Shown here in pieces: positions 37,708 to 46,405 of a stretch of 64,000 nt of DNA (positions are counted from its first letter, which is position 1; each line of letters begins with the position of its first letter). The stretch is from a beta proteobacterium L13 (lineage in GTDB: Bacteria; Pseudomonadota; Gammaproteobacteria; Burkholderiales; Chromobacteriaceae): positions 62,001 through 126,000 of the forward strand of contig AMYZ01000008.1 of NCBI GenBank assembly GCA_000335715.1, read 5' to 3'. The position numbers were made by a program, and so were the translations under genes. The notes beneath the pieces were generated by a model, which did no database searches, was not told the origin of the DNA, and was given only the letters and a program-made list of their open reading frames with translations.

Positions 37708-39336
37708 ATGTTTTCCCCCGTTTTCCGCCCTTTGCGTGCCGAAGTGTTGGCCGCCAGTCTGGCGATGCTGCTGGTGTTGTTTTTCAATATATCTTTCTGG
37801 CAGCGCCTGTACGGCATTGTCAGCCCGCTGGACGCGCATGGCGTGAAAATGCTGGGCCTGGCTTTTGTGCTGCTTACCGCCTTTTTCAGTTTCCTGTTGC
37901 AGCTGCTGGTGTGGCCAAAAATAGGCAAGCCCTTGCTGGCCGCCCTGCTGCTGACCACGGCGGGCGTGAGCTACTTCATGAGCCAGTACGGTGTGCTGAT
38001 CGACATGAATATGGTGCGCAACGCCATGCAGACCGACGGGGCCGAGGTGCGCGACCTGCTTACCGTCAAGATGGTGCTGACCGTGCTGCTGCTGGGCGGC
38101 CTGCCCAGCCTGTGGTTGTGGAAAACACCGGTGCTGTACCGCCCGCCCTTGCGCGAGCTGGGCGTGCGCGTGGTGGCGCTGCTGGTGAGTGCCGGCGTGC
38201 TGGTTGCCGTGGCCATGGTGGGCTACCAGGATTTTGCCTCGCTATTTCGCAATAACCGCGAGCTGCGCTTTGCCCTGACGCCCACCAACTACCTGCAGGC
38301 AACCAGCTCGTATATCAAGCGCCTTACCGCCAAGCCCGCCGTGCTGCAAAAAGTAGGCGAGGATGCCCGCCGCACCGCGCCATGGCCTGCCGACAGCAAG
38401 CCGCGGGTGCTGGTGATCGTGGTGGGCGAAACCGCCCGGGCCGACCATTTCTCGCTCAATGGCTACCCGCGCCAGACCAACCCGCAGCTGGCGCGCATAC
38501 CGGGCCTGATCAACTACCCCGACACCTGGTCGTGCGGCACCGAAACCGCCATCTCGGTACCCTGCATGTTCTCGGCGCTGCCGCGCGAGAAGTTTGACGC
38601 CGACGAGGCCAAACACCGCGAGAACCTGCTGGATATCCTGCAACGCACCGGCATACAGGTGGCCTGGCGCGATAATAATTCCGGCTGCAAGGAAGTATGC
38701 AACCGTGTGCCGACCGAAAGGGTGTTTGGCGACAAGAACCCGGCATTCTGCGCCGATGGCGAGTGTTTCGACGACATTCTGCTGGATGGCCTGCCGCAGC
38801 GGCTGAAGGCGCTCAAGGGCGACGCGGTGATTGTGTTGCACCAGAAAGGCAGCCACGGCCCGGCTTACTACAAGCGCTACCCCAAGGCATACGAACGCTT
38901 CACGCCGGTGTGCCGTACCAGCGAGCTGCAAAAGTGCAGCCAGCAGGACATCATCAACGGCTTTGATAACACCATCCTGTACACCGACGCCATCCTGGCC
39001 AAAACCATCGCTGCCTTGCAAGCCGAGCCTGCTGTGGCCGGCGGCATGATCTATCTATCCGACCACGGCGAATCGCTTGGCGAAAACAATATGTACCTGC
39101 ACGCCACGCCGTATCTGGTCGCGCCGGATGCGCAAAAGCACATCCCCATGGTGGCGTGGTTCTCGCCGGCCTGGCAGCAGGCAGCCGGCATGCAGCAGGC
39201 TTGTCTGCAGCAGGGCAGCAAGCAGCGCTACAGCCAGGACAACCTGTTTCACAGCGTGCTGGGCCTGATGGGCGTGAAAACTGCCTTGTATGAAGCGCCG
39301 CTGGATATGTTTGCCGCCTGCCGCCGCCCGGGCTGA
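37708..39336 (+). CDS. eptA: Lipid A phosphoethanolamine transferase (EptA family)
   Basis: 542 residues. Five N-terminal membrane helices (to about residue 180) precede a periplasmic sulfatase-fold catalytic domain. The nucleophile Thr lies in WSCGTETAISVPC (about residue 279), with metal ligands in VGETARADHFSLNGYPR and SDHGESLGENNMYLH. Adds phosphoethanolamine to lipid A phosphates, lowering net charge. Cys pairs for the family disulphides are present. ATG 37708 is preferred over TTG 37666. Divergent from the LpxH-like gene, reinforcing an envelope theme. Confidence 0.93.
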   Translation: MFSPVFRPLRAEVLAASLAMLLVLFFNISFWQRLYGIVSPLDAHGVKMLGLAFVLLTAFFSFLLQLLVWPKIGKPLLAALLLTTAGVSYFMSQYGVLIDMNMVRNAMQTDGAEVRDLLTVKMVLTVLLLGGLPSLWLWKTPVLYRPPLRELGVRVVALLVSAGVLVAVAMVGYQDFASLFRNNRELRFALTPTNYLQATSSYIKRLTAKPAVLQKVGEDARRTAPWPADSKPRVLVIVVGETARADHFSLNGYPRQTNPQLARIPGLINYPDTWSCGTETAISVPCMFSALPREKFDADEAKHRENLLDILQRTGIQVAWRDNNSGCKEVCNRVPTERVFGDKNPAFCADGECFDDILLDGLPQRLKALKGDAVIVLHQKGSHGPAYYKRYPKAYERFTPVCRTSELQKCSQQDIINGFDNTILYTDAILAKTIAALQAEPAVAGGMIYLSDHGESLGENNMYLHATPYLVAPDAQKHIPMVAWFSPAWQQAAGMQQACLQQGSKQRYSQDNLFHSVLGLMGVKTALYEAPLDMFAACRRPG

Positions 39337-39352
39337 CGCCAGCAGTGCGTAT

Positions 39353-39385
39353 AAAAAAAATGCCCGCCTGGTACAGGCGGGCAAA
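39353..39385 (-). terminator. Rho-independent terminator of the sigma-54 activator gene
   Basis: On the minus strand TGCCCGCCTG, loop TAC, CAGGCGGGCA, followed by eight T. Confidence 0.92.
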
Positions 39386-39406
39386 CGCAAACTTGGAGGC
39401 GTGCCC

Positions 39407-40744
39407 TTACTGAATAGCATCTACCGTGCCAGCTGCAGCCTGCAGCGCGGCCAACTTGCGGTACAGCGTGCGTTCGGTGATACCCAGCGCTGCAGCCAGG
39501 CTGGCACGGTCGCCCGGGTGGCTGGCCAGCGCCCACGCCAGATAGCGCTGCTCCAGCCCCGCCAGCGGCAGTAGCGGGCTGTGAAACCCGGCGTCAGGGT
39601 TGGCCGCAGGCGTGGCCAGCGCGTCCAGCCACAGGTGTTCCGGCTGGATGTGGCTGCCGTCGCACAGCAGGCTGGCGCGCTCCAGCGTATTGCGCAGCTC
39701 GCGGATATTGCCGTGGAAGGGGTGCTGCAGCAGCCAGGCCAGCGCATCAGCCGACAGCGCCAGCTCGCGCCCCGGCGCTACCCGCGCCAGCAGCGCCTCG
39801 GCCAGCAGCGGGATGTCCTCCTGCCGTTCGCGCAGCGGCGGCAGCCGTAGCGGAAACACCGCCAGCCGGTAGTACAGGTCGGCGCGGAAGCTGCCCTCGC
39901 GTACCATCTGCGCCAGGTCGCGGTGGGTGGCGGCAATCACGCGAAAGCGCGCCGGGATGCTGCTGATGCCGCCCACGCGGCGGAAGGTGCCGGTTTCCAG
40001 CAGCCGCAGCAGCTTTACCTGCTGGCTGGGCGGCAGGTCGCCGATTTCGTCCAGGAACAGCGTGCCGCCGTTGGCCGCTTCTACCAGGCCCTGCTTGCGC
40101 TGCGTGGCGCCGGTAAAGGCACCCTTCTCGTAGCCGAACAGCTCGCTCTCTAGCAGTGTTTCGGTGAGGCTGGCGCAGTCTACCGCCACAAACGGCCGCG
40201 CTGCGCCGCCGCCATCGTGGATGGCGCGCGCCAGGCCTTCCTTACCGGTACCCGATTCCCCTTGCAACAACACCGCCACCGGCGACGGCGCGGCGCGCTG
40301 CGCCAGTAACAGCATGCGGCGAAACGCCGCACTGCGGCCAACCATGCGGTCCGGCACCGCCTGGCTGCTGGCCAGCGCCAGCGGTTTCATCTTCTCCACA
40401 AACAGCAGCGGGTAGCCGCTGACATCTGACATGGGTGACAGCTCCACGTCTACGTGTTCGTCGCCGTGGCGGCTGCGGTGTATGTGCAGCACGCGCTCGG
40501 GCTGGCCGCTTGCCAGTGTGGCTTTCAGCGGGCAGCTTTCGCCCTCCTCGTCGCAGGGGCGGCTGTAGCCATGCGATACCGCAAAGCAGGTGCGGCCAAC
40601 TGCGTCGTCACCATAGGCCGCACGGTAGGCCGGGTTGGCGTGGCGGATGTGGTAGTCGGGGGTAATCACGATGCGCGGGTCGGGCACGGCGTCCAGCATG
40701 GCGGCGATGGTAGCCAGCGTGGATTGTGGCTGAATGGGTGACAT
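39407..40744 (-). CDS. PAS-domain sigma-54-dependent transcriptional activator (NtrC family)
   Basis: 445 residues. An N-terminal PAS domain (residues 10-115) carries a Cys cluster in [13 protein letters not shown], suited to metal, heme or redox sensing. The AAA+ domain has Walker [14 protein letters not shown] (about residue 162), the sigma-54-contacting GAFTGA loop, and Walker [14 protein letters not shown]. The Fis-type HTH is at the end ([20 protein letters not shown]). It is divergent from the cyd operon, which has a matching sigma-54 promoter, so it probably controls it. ATG 40744 has AGGA upstream; ATG 40762 is an alternative. Confidence 0.92.
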   Translation of the reverse strand: MSPIQPQSTLATIAAMLDAVPDPRIVITPDYHIRHANPAYRAAYGDDAVGRTCFAVSHGYSRPCDEEGESCPLKATLASGQPERVLHIHRSRHGDEHVDVELSPMSDVSGYPLLFVEKMKPLALASSQAVPDRMVGRSAAFRRMLLLAQRAAPSPVAVLLQGESGTGKEGLARAIHDGGGAARPFVAVDCASLTETLLESELFGYEKGAFTGATQRKQGLVEAANGGTLFLDEIGDLPPSQQVKLLRLLETGTFRRVGGISSIPARFRVIAATHRDLAQMVREGSFRADLYYRLAVFPLRLPPLRERQEDIPLLAEALLARVAPGRELALSADALAWLLQHPFHGNIRELRNTLERASLLCDGSHIQPEHLWLDALATPAANPDAGFHSPLLPLAGLEQRYLAWALASHPGDRASLAAALGITERTLYRKLAALQAAAGTVDAIQ

Positions 40745-40761
40745 ATTTGTCAGTCCTGACA
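40739..40761. promoter_or_regulatory. Overlapping TGACA/TGTCA dyads, probable enhancer site
   Basis: TGACA-TATT-TGTCA (40739-40752) overlaps TGTCAG-TC-CTGACA (40748-40761). They lie about 65-90 bases upstream of the sigma-54 promoter, the distance expected for an NtrC-type activator, and overlap the activator's own start region, suggesting autoregulation. The assignment to this activator is inference. Confidence 0.6.
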
Positions 40762-40825
40762 TGACGGTGTTGGCTGATTATGCCGCCAAAAGTGGCTGAA
40801 TGGCAGCTTTGGCCCGTTTCAGGCA

Positions 40826-40841
40826 TGGCACGGCACTTGCA
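40826..40841 (+). promoter_or_regulatory. Sigma-54 promoter of the cyd operon
   Basis: TGGCACG-GCAC-TTGCA matches the RpoN consensus TGGCACG-N4-TTGCW exactly, with GG and GC elements at -24 and -12. Transcription would start near 40853, about 105 bases before cydP. A GGCC-containing repeated-word copy (40884-40892) lies in the leader. Confidence 0.88.
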
Positions 40842-40958
40842 CTATGGAGGGCAGGCTGCGGCAACGTGTCACATTCCGTGATGTTGGCCGCATGCGCACA
40901 CTTTAACCCTGTCGCCGGCATGGTTGGCCGGCGGCTTTTGCTCAGGGAGGGCGGCATC

Positions 40959-41150
40959 TTGTTACCGGAAGACCGACGCTTACGCCGTGAATTGTTATGG
41001 GTGGTGGTGCTGAAACTGGCGGTGCTGTACGCACTGTGGCACGCCTTCATCGCCCCGCAGCGGGTACAGGTGGACACGCAAGCCATGGCCAATGCCGTGG
41101 CCGCGCCGGTGGCTGCCGCCCGTCAATCAGGAGAAGAACATGATCGATAA
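40959..41150 (+). CDS. cydP: CydP, small protein of the cytochrome bd operon
   Basis: About 63 residues with one transmembrane helix ([20 protein letters not shown]) after a basic N-terminus EDRRLRREL, the pattern of the putative small subunit CydP that precedes cydA in many betaproteobacteria. TTG 40959 follows AGGGAGGG at seven bases and is my preferred start; ATG 40920 would add 13 residues. The stop overlaps cydA's start by 11 bases. Confidence 0.75.
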   Translation: MLPEDRRLRRELLWVVVLKLAVLYALWHAFIAPQRVQVDTQAMANAVAAPVAAARQSGEEHDR

Positions 41151-42693
41151 TGTTGTGGACCTGTCGCGGCTGCAGTTTGCCGCCACAGCCATGTACCACT
41201 TTCTGTTTGTGCCACTCACACTGGGGATGGTGTGGCTGCTGGTGATGATGGAAACCGTGTGGGTGATGACCGGCAAGCAGGTGTACCAGGACATGACCAA
41301 GTTCTGGGGCAAGCTGTTCGGCATCAACTTTGCGCTGGGGGTAACCACCGGCATCACCATGGAATTCCAGTTCGGTACCAACTGGGCGTACTACTCGCAC
41401 TACGTGGGCGATATCTTCGGCGCCCCGCTGGCCATCGAGGGCCTGATGGCTTTCTTCCTGGAATCCACCATGATCGGCCTGTTTTTCTTTGGCTGGGACC
41501 GTCTGTCGCGCAAGCAGCACTTGCTGGTGACGCTGCTGATGGCGATTGGTACCAACCTGTCGGCGCTGTGGATCCTGATTGCCAACGGCTGGATGCAGAA
41601 CCCGATCGGGGCCGAGTTCAACTACCACACCATGCGCATGGAAATGACCGACTTCTGGGCGGTGCTGTTCAATCCGGTGGCGCAGGCCAAGTTCGTGCAC
41701 ACCGTATCGGCGGGCTATGTCACCGGCGCCATGTTCGTGCTGTCGATTTCCAGCTGGTACCTGCTGCGCGGCCGTGATGTGGAGTTTGCCAAGAAGAGCT
41801 TCCGCATTGCCGCAGCGTTCGGCTTTGCCAGCGTGTGCTCGGTGATCGTACTGGGCGACGAGTCCGGCTATTCGGTGGGCGAATCGCAACAGACCAAGCT
41901 GGCGGCCATGGAGGCGATGTGGCACACCGAGCCGGCACCCGCTGCGTTCAACGTGATTGCCTGGCCAAACGAAGCCGAGATGAAGAACGACTGGGCCATC
42001 GAAATACCGTGGGTAATGGGCCTGATCGGTACCCGATCGATCAGCAAGGAAATCCCCGGCATTCACGAAATCATGGCGGCCAACCGTGTGCGTATCGTGT
42101 CCGGCCAGCAGGCGGTGGTAGCGCTGGACAAACTGCGTATCAACCGTGGCGATACCGCGGCGCAGGCGCAGCTGAAAGCACACCAGGCCGACCTGGGCTT
42201 TGGCCTGCTGCTGAAGAAATACACCGATGATGTGGCACAAGCCACGCCGGCGATGATAGCCGCCGCTGCGCGCGACACCATCCCCAAAGTGGCGCCGATG
42301 TTCTGGAGCTTCCGCCTCATGGTGGCGCTGGGCGTGGCCATGCTGGCCCTGTTTGGCTGGGCGCTGTGGGCGTCGATTCGCGGCAGCTTTGCGGCCAACC
42401 GCCGCTTGCTGAAGTTCGCGCTGTACAGCCTGCCACTGCCATGGATTGCCTGCGAAGTGGGCTGGTTCGTGGCCGAGTACGGCCGCCAGCCGTGGACCAT
42501 CTACGGCGTACTGCCCACGCGGCTGTCGGTGTCCACCTTGTCTGAAGCGTCGCTGTACGGCTCGCTGGCCGGTTTTATCGGCTTCTACACCGTGCTGCTG
42601 TGCGTGGAGATGTACCTGATGGTGCGCTTTGCCCGCCAGGGCCCCGGCAGCCTGGGTACCGGCCGCTACGCCAACGAAGCCCCCGCTCACTAA
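41140..42693 (+). CDS. cydA: Cytochrome bd ubiquinol oxidase subunit I
   Basis: Heme-bearing subunit of the high-affinity terminal oxidase. 517 residues, nine helices. His ligand region [18 protein letters not shown], the GFNF-like [17 protein letters not shown], and the Q-loop start [20 protein letters not shown] are present. The Q-loop is of the long (E. coli) type, by length and insert. AGGAG precedes ATG 41140. Second gene of a sigma-54 operon, which is unusual: in E. coli cyd is controlled by ArcA and FNR. Confidence 0.96.
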   Translation: MIDNVVDLSRLQFAATAMYHFLFVPLTLGMVWLLVMMETVWVMTGKQVYQDMTKFWGKLFGINFALGVTTGITMEFQFGTNWAYYSHYVGDIFGAPLAIEGLMAFFLESTMIGLFFFGWDRLSRKQHLLVTLLMAIGTNLSALWILIANGWMQNPIGAEFNYHTMRMEMTDFWAVLFNPVAQAKFVHTVSAGYVTGAMFVLSISSWYLLRGRDVEFAKKSFRIAAAFGFASVCSVIVLGDESGYSVGESQQTKLAAMEAMWHTEPAPAAFNVIAWPNEAEMKNDWAIEIPWVMGLIGTRSISKEIPGIHEIMAANRVRIVSGQQAVVALDKLRINRGDTAAQAQLKAHQADLGFGLLLKKYTDDVAQATPAMIAAAARDTIPKVAPMFWSFRLMVALGVAMLALFGWALWASIRGSFAANRRLLKFALYSLPLPWIACEVGWFVAEYGRQPWTIYGVLPTRLSVSTLSEASLYGSLAGFIGFYTVLLCVEMYLMVRFARQGPGSLGTGRYANEAPAH

Positions 42694-42702
42694 GGAGTCA
42701 TC

Positions 42703-43842
42703 ATGCTGGATTACACAACCCTGAAAATCATCTGGTGGGTGCTGGTCGGCGTGCTGCTGGTCGGCTTCGCCATCATGGACGGCCACGACATGGGCGTGGG
42801 CACGCTGCTGCCCTTTGTCGGCAAAGGCGACGTGGAGCGCCGCGTGGTCATCAACACGGTTGGCCCGCACTGGGACGGCAACCAGGTGTGGTTCATCACC
42901 GGCGGCGGTGCCATTTTTGCCGCCTGGCCGCTGGTGTATGCCACCGCGTTCAGCGGCTTTTACTGGGCCATGCTGGCGGTGCTGTGGGCGCTGTTCTTCC
43001 GCCCGGTGGGTTTTGACTACCGCAGCAAGATCGACAACCCCGCCTGGCGCAATGTGTGGGACTGGGGCCTGTTCATCGGCGGTTTTGTGCCGCCGCTGAT
43101 CTTCGGCGTGGCTTTCGGCAACCTGTTCCAGGGTGTGCCGTTCCATTTCGATAACAACCTGGTGCCGTACTACGAGGGCAGCTTCTGGGCGCTGCTGAAC
43201 CCGTTTGCGCTGCTGTGCGGCGTGGTGTCCAGCGCCATGATCACCGCCCACGGCGCCGTTTACCTGATGCACCGTACCGAAGGCGCCATCCAGGCCCGCG
43301 CCAGCCGCGCGCTGCACGGCAGTGTGCTGGTGGCGCTGCTGGCCTTTAGCGGCGCCGGCATCTGGCTGGCCATGGGCATAGACGGCTACGCCATCACCTC
43401 GGCGGTACAAACCGGCGCGCTGCCGGACCCGCTGGCCAAAACCGTGGCGCGTGAAGCCGGTGCCTGGCTGGCCAACTACCAGCGCTGGCCGCTCACCATG
43501 CTGCTGCCGCTGCTGGGCTACGCCGGCCTGATCGGCGCGCTGTTGCTGGCCAGGGTTGGCCGCACCTTTGCCGGCTTCTGGGCTAGTGCGCTGGGGCTGA
43601 CCGGCATTATCGGCACCGCCGGTATGTCGCTATTCCCCTTCATCATGCCGTCGTCCAGCCACCCGGCGTCCAGCCTCACGGTGTGGGACAGCGTGTCCAG
43701 CCACCTGACGCTGGGGCTGATGCTGGGCGCGACCTTGATCTTCATGCCCATCATCATCCTGTATACGCGCTGGGCTTACCGCGTGATGGCCGGCAAGGTC
43801 ACCGCCGACTATGTACGTGAAAACAGCCATAGCGCCTACTGA
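42703..43842 (+). CDS. cydB: Cytochrome bd ubiquinol oxidase subunit II
   Basis: 379 residues, eight to nine helices. The start MLDYTTLKIIWWVLVGVLLV followed by the MDGHDMGVG block and WDGNQVWFITGGGAIFAAWP are signature CydB regions. It supports heme b595/d assembly with CydA. AAGGAG is at good spacing, and the gap to cydA is nine bases, so translation is closely linked. Confidence 0.96.
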   Translation: MLDYTTLKIIWWVLVGVLLVGFAIMDGHDMGVGTLLPFVGKGDVERRVVINTVGPHWDGNQVWFITGGGAIFAAWPLVYATAFSGFYWAMLAVLWALFFRPVGFDYRSKIDNPAWRNVWDWGLFIGGFVPPLIFGVAFGNLFQGVPFHFDNNLVPYYEGSFWALLNPFALLCGVVSSAMITAHGAVYLMHRTEGAIQARASRALHGSVLVALLAFSGAGIWLAMGIDGYAITSAVQTGALPDPLAKTVAREAGAWLANYQRWPLTMLLPLLGYAGLIGALLLARVGRTFAGFWASALGLTGIIGTAGMSLFPFIMPSSSHPASSLTVWDSVSSHLTLGLMLGATLIFMPIIILYTRWAYRVMAGKVTADYVRENSHSAY

Positions 43843-43852
43843 GAGGGTAGCC

Positions 43853-44203
43853 ATGAAGATAGCCGTGTGTTGCCAGAACGGGCGCGAGGTCAGCGCCCAC
43901 CCGGGCAAGTGCACCCGCTTTGTGCTGGTGGACAGCCGCGGCCTGGCCGAACCGCAGCTGCTGTTGCTGCCGGCCAGCGCCATGCTGCGCCAGGCCAGTT
44001 TGCACGGCCACCCGCTGGCCGACTGCCAGGTGATCCTGGCCGGCGGCGGCGGGCATGGGCTGGCACAAAGGTTGGCCGCAGCCGGCATCACGCTGGCACA
44101 AACACAGGAACGCGAGCCGCTGCTGGCGGTGGCCGCCTGGCTGGCAGGGCAATGCCGGCCGGTGGCGCAGCCTGGCAAGCAGCTTTGTCAGGCGCTGGAT
44201 TAA
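43853..44203 (+). CDS. NifX/NifB-type dinitrogenase cofactor-family protein
   Basis: 116 residues. The fold is a NifX-like RNase H domain: MKIAVCCQNGREVSAHPGKC, a strand-helix core, then GGGGHGLAQRLAAAGIT, which parallels the family's G-x-G-H-G motif. Such proteins carry Fe-S/Mo clusters or act as iron chaperones. It sits between cydB and cydX, 10 and 25 bases from its neighbours, so it is co-expressed with the oxidase. No other nif gene is near. A role in iron or heme delivery is speculation. Contains one repeated-word copy. Confidence 0.78.
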   Translation: MKIAVCCQNGREVSAHPGKCTRFVLVDSRGLAEPQLLLLPASAMLRQASLHGHPLADCQVILAGGGGHGLAQRLAAAGITLAQTQEREPLLAVAAWLAGQCRPVAQPGKQLCQALD

Positions 44204-44228
44204 AAACGCTGGATCGAAAGGAAACATC

Positions 44229-44354
44229 ATGTGGTATTTCGCCTGGGTACTGGGCATCGGCTTTGCGGTGCTGTTGGGGGTGTTGAACGCGATGTGGGGC
44301 GAGTACGAGCAAGACCGCACCCCGCGTGGTGTGCCGGAGCAAGGCCATGTCTGA
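44229..44354 (+). CDS. cydX: Cytochrome bd small subunit CydX
   Basis: 41 residues with one transmembrane helix: MWYFAWVLGIGFAVLLGVLN then a polar tail with EYEQDRT. The start MWYFAW and Glu-containing loop match CydX, which stabilises hemes in CydAB. AAGGAAA lies upstream. It overlaps ybgE by eight bases. Confidence 0.92.
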   Translation: MWYFAWVLGIGFAVLLGVLNAMWGEYEQDRTPRGVPEQGHV

Positions 44355-44616
44355 GCCGGCGCGCACCCGGCCGCTGGCCTTGCTGCTGGGGGTAGGGCTG
44401 ATGCTGGGCATCAGCCTGCAGCCGCAGTGGCTGACCACTGCTGCGGGTGTGGCCGACCACCCTGCTGCCATGTTGCTGATGTGGGCGATGTCGGCGGGGC
44501 TGGTACGCGGCGTCGGCTTTGTGCCACAGCACTGGCTGCCGCGCTGGCTGCTGGGCCTGCCTGCCATGCTGCTGGCGCTGCTGGCGGCGCTGTGGCGCAT
44601 CGTACTGATCAACTGA
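44347..44616 (+). CDS. ybgE: Cyd operon protein YbgE
   Basis: 89 residues, three hydrophobic helices. The block AAMLLMWAMSAGLVRGVGFVP is the YbgE signature (the E. coli form has HGVGF). Its start lies inside cydX, so translation is coupled. Role not firmly known; it is thought to aid bd-oxidase assembly. Confidence 0.85.
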   Translation: MSEPARTRPLALLLGVGLMLGISLQPQWLTTAAGVADHPAAMLLMWAMSAGLVRGVGFVPQHWLPRWLLGLPAMLLALLAALWRIVLIN

Positions 44617-44632
44617 ACGCAAAGGAGCCTGC

Positions 44633-45760
44633 GTGCAAGGCATCACCATTATCGGCGCGGGTTTTGCCGCGCTTACCGCCATTCGCAGCCTGCGACGGCG
44701 CGGCGTGCAGCAGCCCATCACCGTAATTGCACCGCGTGAGGCGCTGCACTATCTGCCCAGCAGCATCTGGCTGGCGCCCGGGCTGCGCCGTGCGGCGCAG
44801 CTGCGTATTCCGCTGGGCGGGTTTTTTCGCCGCCACCAGGTGCAGTTTGTGCAGGCCAGCGTCACCGGCCTGCGCGATGGCGGCCGCGTGGTGCAAACCG
44901 ACCGCGGCGAGTTTGCCAACAGCCAGCTGCTGATTGCCAGCGGTGGCCGTTTTCTGCACGGCCTGCCGGGTATCGAGCACGCGCATATTCCCTGCGCCGG
45001 CCTGGATAGCGCCGAGTTCATTGCCAGCCGCTTGCAGGCGATGACCGGCGGCACCATTGCCGTAGGTTTTGCCACCAATCCGGCCGAGCCGGGGGCGATG
45101 CGTGGCGGCCCGATGTTCGAGTACCTGTTCATCATCGATAGCTGGCTGCGCCGGCAAGGGCGGCGCAGCCAGTTCCGGCTGGTGTTTTTCAGCCCCTCAC
45201 CGCGCCCCGGCGCACGGTTGGGCGAGCGGGCGGTAGACGGTTTGCTGGCCGAGATGAAGCGCCGCGATATCGCGACGCATCTGGGCCATTCGCTGGTGCG
45301 CTTCGAGGCCGACAAGGTGGTGACGCCAGCCGGCAGCCTGCACGCTGACCTTATCCTGTTCATGCCCGGTATCACCGGCCCGGCCTGGCTGGCCGACAGC
45401 GACCTGCCACTATCACCTGGCGGCATGGTAGCGGCCGACGCCTACTGCCAGGTAAAGGGTTGGCCGGGTGTCTGGGTAGCTGGCGATGTTGGCTCGTTTC
45501 CCGGCCCCGACTGGTTACCCAAACAGGCGCACCAGGCCGATCTGCAAGCGCAGGCAGCGGCTGCCAATATGGCGCTGGCACTGGCCGGGCAGCCGCCAAG
45601 GCAACGCTTCAAGGCCGAGCTGGTGTGCATTGTGGATACCCTGGGCGCCGGCATGCTGGTTTACCGCAGTGAACGGCGCCATATCGTACTGCCAGCGCTG
45701 CGGCCCCTGCACTGGCTAAAGCGTGGCTTCGAGTGGTTTTACCTGCGCCCCTTGCGCTAG
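44633..45760 (+). CDS. FAD-dependent pyridine nucleotide-disulphide/sulfide:quinone reductase-like protein
   Basis: 375 residues. Rossmann motif ITIIGAGFAALTAIRSL at the N-terminus, a second FAD contact VWVAGDVGSFPG near residue 285 and a C-terminal amphipathic segment (WLKRGFEWFYLRPL) typical of membrane-attached SQR/NDH-2 relatives. Only one Cys of the SQR redox set is in a plausible place (HIPCAGLD), so true sulfide oxidation is doubtful. GTG 44633 follows AAAGGAG. Placement at the end of the cyd operon suggests it feeds electrons to quinone for CydAB. Confidence 0.8.
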   Translation: MQGITIIGAGFAALTAIRSLRRRGVQQPITVIAPREALHYLPSSIWLAPGLRRAAQLRIPLGGFFRRHQVQFVQASVTGLRDGGRVVQTDRGEFANSQLLIASGGRFLHGLPGIEHAHIPCAGLDSAEFIASRLQAMTGGTIAVGFATNPAEPGAMRGGPMFEYLFIIDSWLRRQGRRSQFRLVFFSPSPRPGARLGERAVDGLLAEMKRRDIATHLGHSLVRFEADKVVTPAGSLHADLILFMPGITGPAWLADSDLPLSPGGMVAADAYCQVKGWPGVWVAGDVGSFPGPDWLPKQAHQADLQAQAAAANMALALAGQPPRQRFKAELVCIVDTLGAGMLVYRSERRHIVLPALRPLHWLKRGFEWFYLRPLR

Positions 45761-45814
45761 GGGGTGGCTTGCTCGTGCTATGATGCGAGCCATTCTCATC
45801 TGAAGGCCCTTGCC

Positions 45815-46282
45815 ATGCTGCGCCGCCTGTTTGCCCTGTTATCGCTGTGTCTGTTGCTGAACCCGGCTGCTGTTGCGGCCAACCTTGTGGTGGGCGACGC
45901 CATGCCGCCGCTGGCGCTGGCTGACCAGTTCGATAAAAAGCACACGCTGGCTGGTGACACGCGCTGGCTGCTGTTCAGCCACGACCGTGCCATCAGCGAC
46001 GCGCTGCACCCCGTGTTGGCCGCACTGCCGCCGGCACAGCGCGATGGCGTGGTGTACGTGGCCGACATCAGCCGCATGCCGGCGCTGGTGTCGCGGCTGT
46101 TTGCGGTGCCCGCCATGCGCGAGCTGCCGTTTGCCGTGTGGCTGGCGCGCGATGCGGCCAACGTGGCCATGCTGCCGCGCGAGCCGGGCAAGCTCACCGT
46201 GCTGGCGTTGCAGGGCGGCAAGGTGGCGGCGCTGCATTACCTGGCCGACGTTACCGCCTTGCCGGCCTTGTTGCAGCGCTAG
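45815..46282 (+). CDS. Secreted thioredoxin-fold-like protein (hypothetical)
   Basis: 155 residues with signal peptide cleaved after AAVAA. The mature part has a peroxiredoxin/thioredoxin-like beta-alpha arrangement (VVGDAMPPLALADQFDKKHT, LLFSHDRAISD) but no CxxC pair, so it lacks redox activity of the usual kind. AAGG lies before ATG 45815. It follows the SQR-like gene by 54 bases and may belong to the same transcript. I do not recognise a named family. It carries three repeated-word cores. Confidence 0.65.
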   Translation: MLRRLFALLSLCLLLNPAAVAANLVVGDAMPPLALADQFDKKHTLAGDTRWLLFSHDRAISDALHPVLAALPPAQRDGVVYVADISRMPALVSRLFAVPAMRELPFAVWLARDAANVAMLPREPGKLTVLALQGGKVAALHYLADVTALPALLQR

Positions 46283-46298
46283 TTGGCCGCAAGCTGCA

Positions 46299-46327
46299 TT
46301 GCTTATCGATGAATGCTTGATAAGCAA
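46299..46327. promoter_or_regulatory. Inverted repeat upstream of sbp
   Basis: TTGCTTATC and GATAAGCAA, 11 bases apart, lie about 80 bases upstream of the sulfate-binding-protein start. The arms share a TTAT/ATAA core with two AT-rich dyads upstream of cysT, so a common CysB site is plausible. There is no T-run, so it is not a terminator. Confidence 0.5.
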
Positions 46328-46405
46328 AGCAGATTTTCTTGGTTCTGGCCGGCGGCAGGCTTGGCTAGATTTCCCCCATCGCACTCTCACTGATGGGGAT
46401 ACACC

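Noticed and set aside
41047-43410. Minus-strand frame of 787 codons opposite cydA/cydB
   Set aside because: Gln/His/Gly-rich antisense translation with no domain; the plus strand is unmistakably cydAB.
44633-45760. A true sulfide:quinone oxidoreductase
   Set aside because: The conserved redox Cys set of SQR is not visible; only a general FAD:quinone reductase-like role is supportable.
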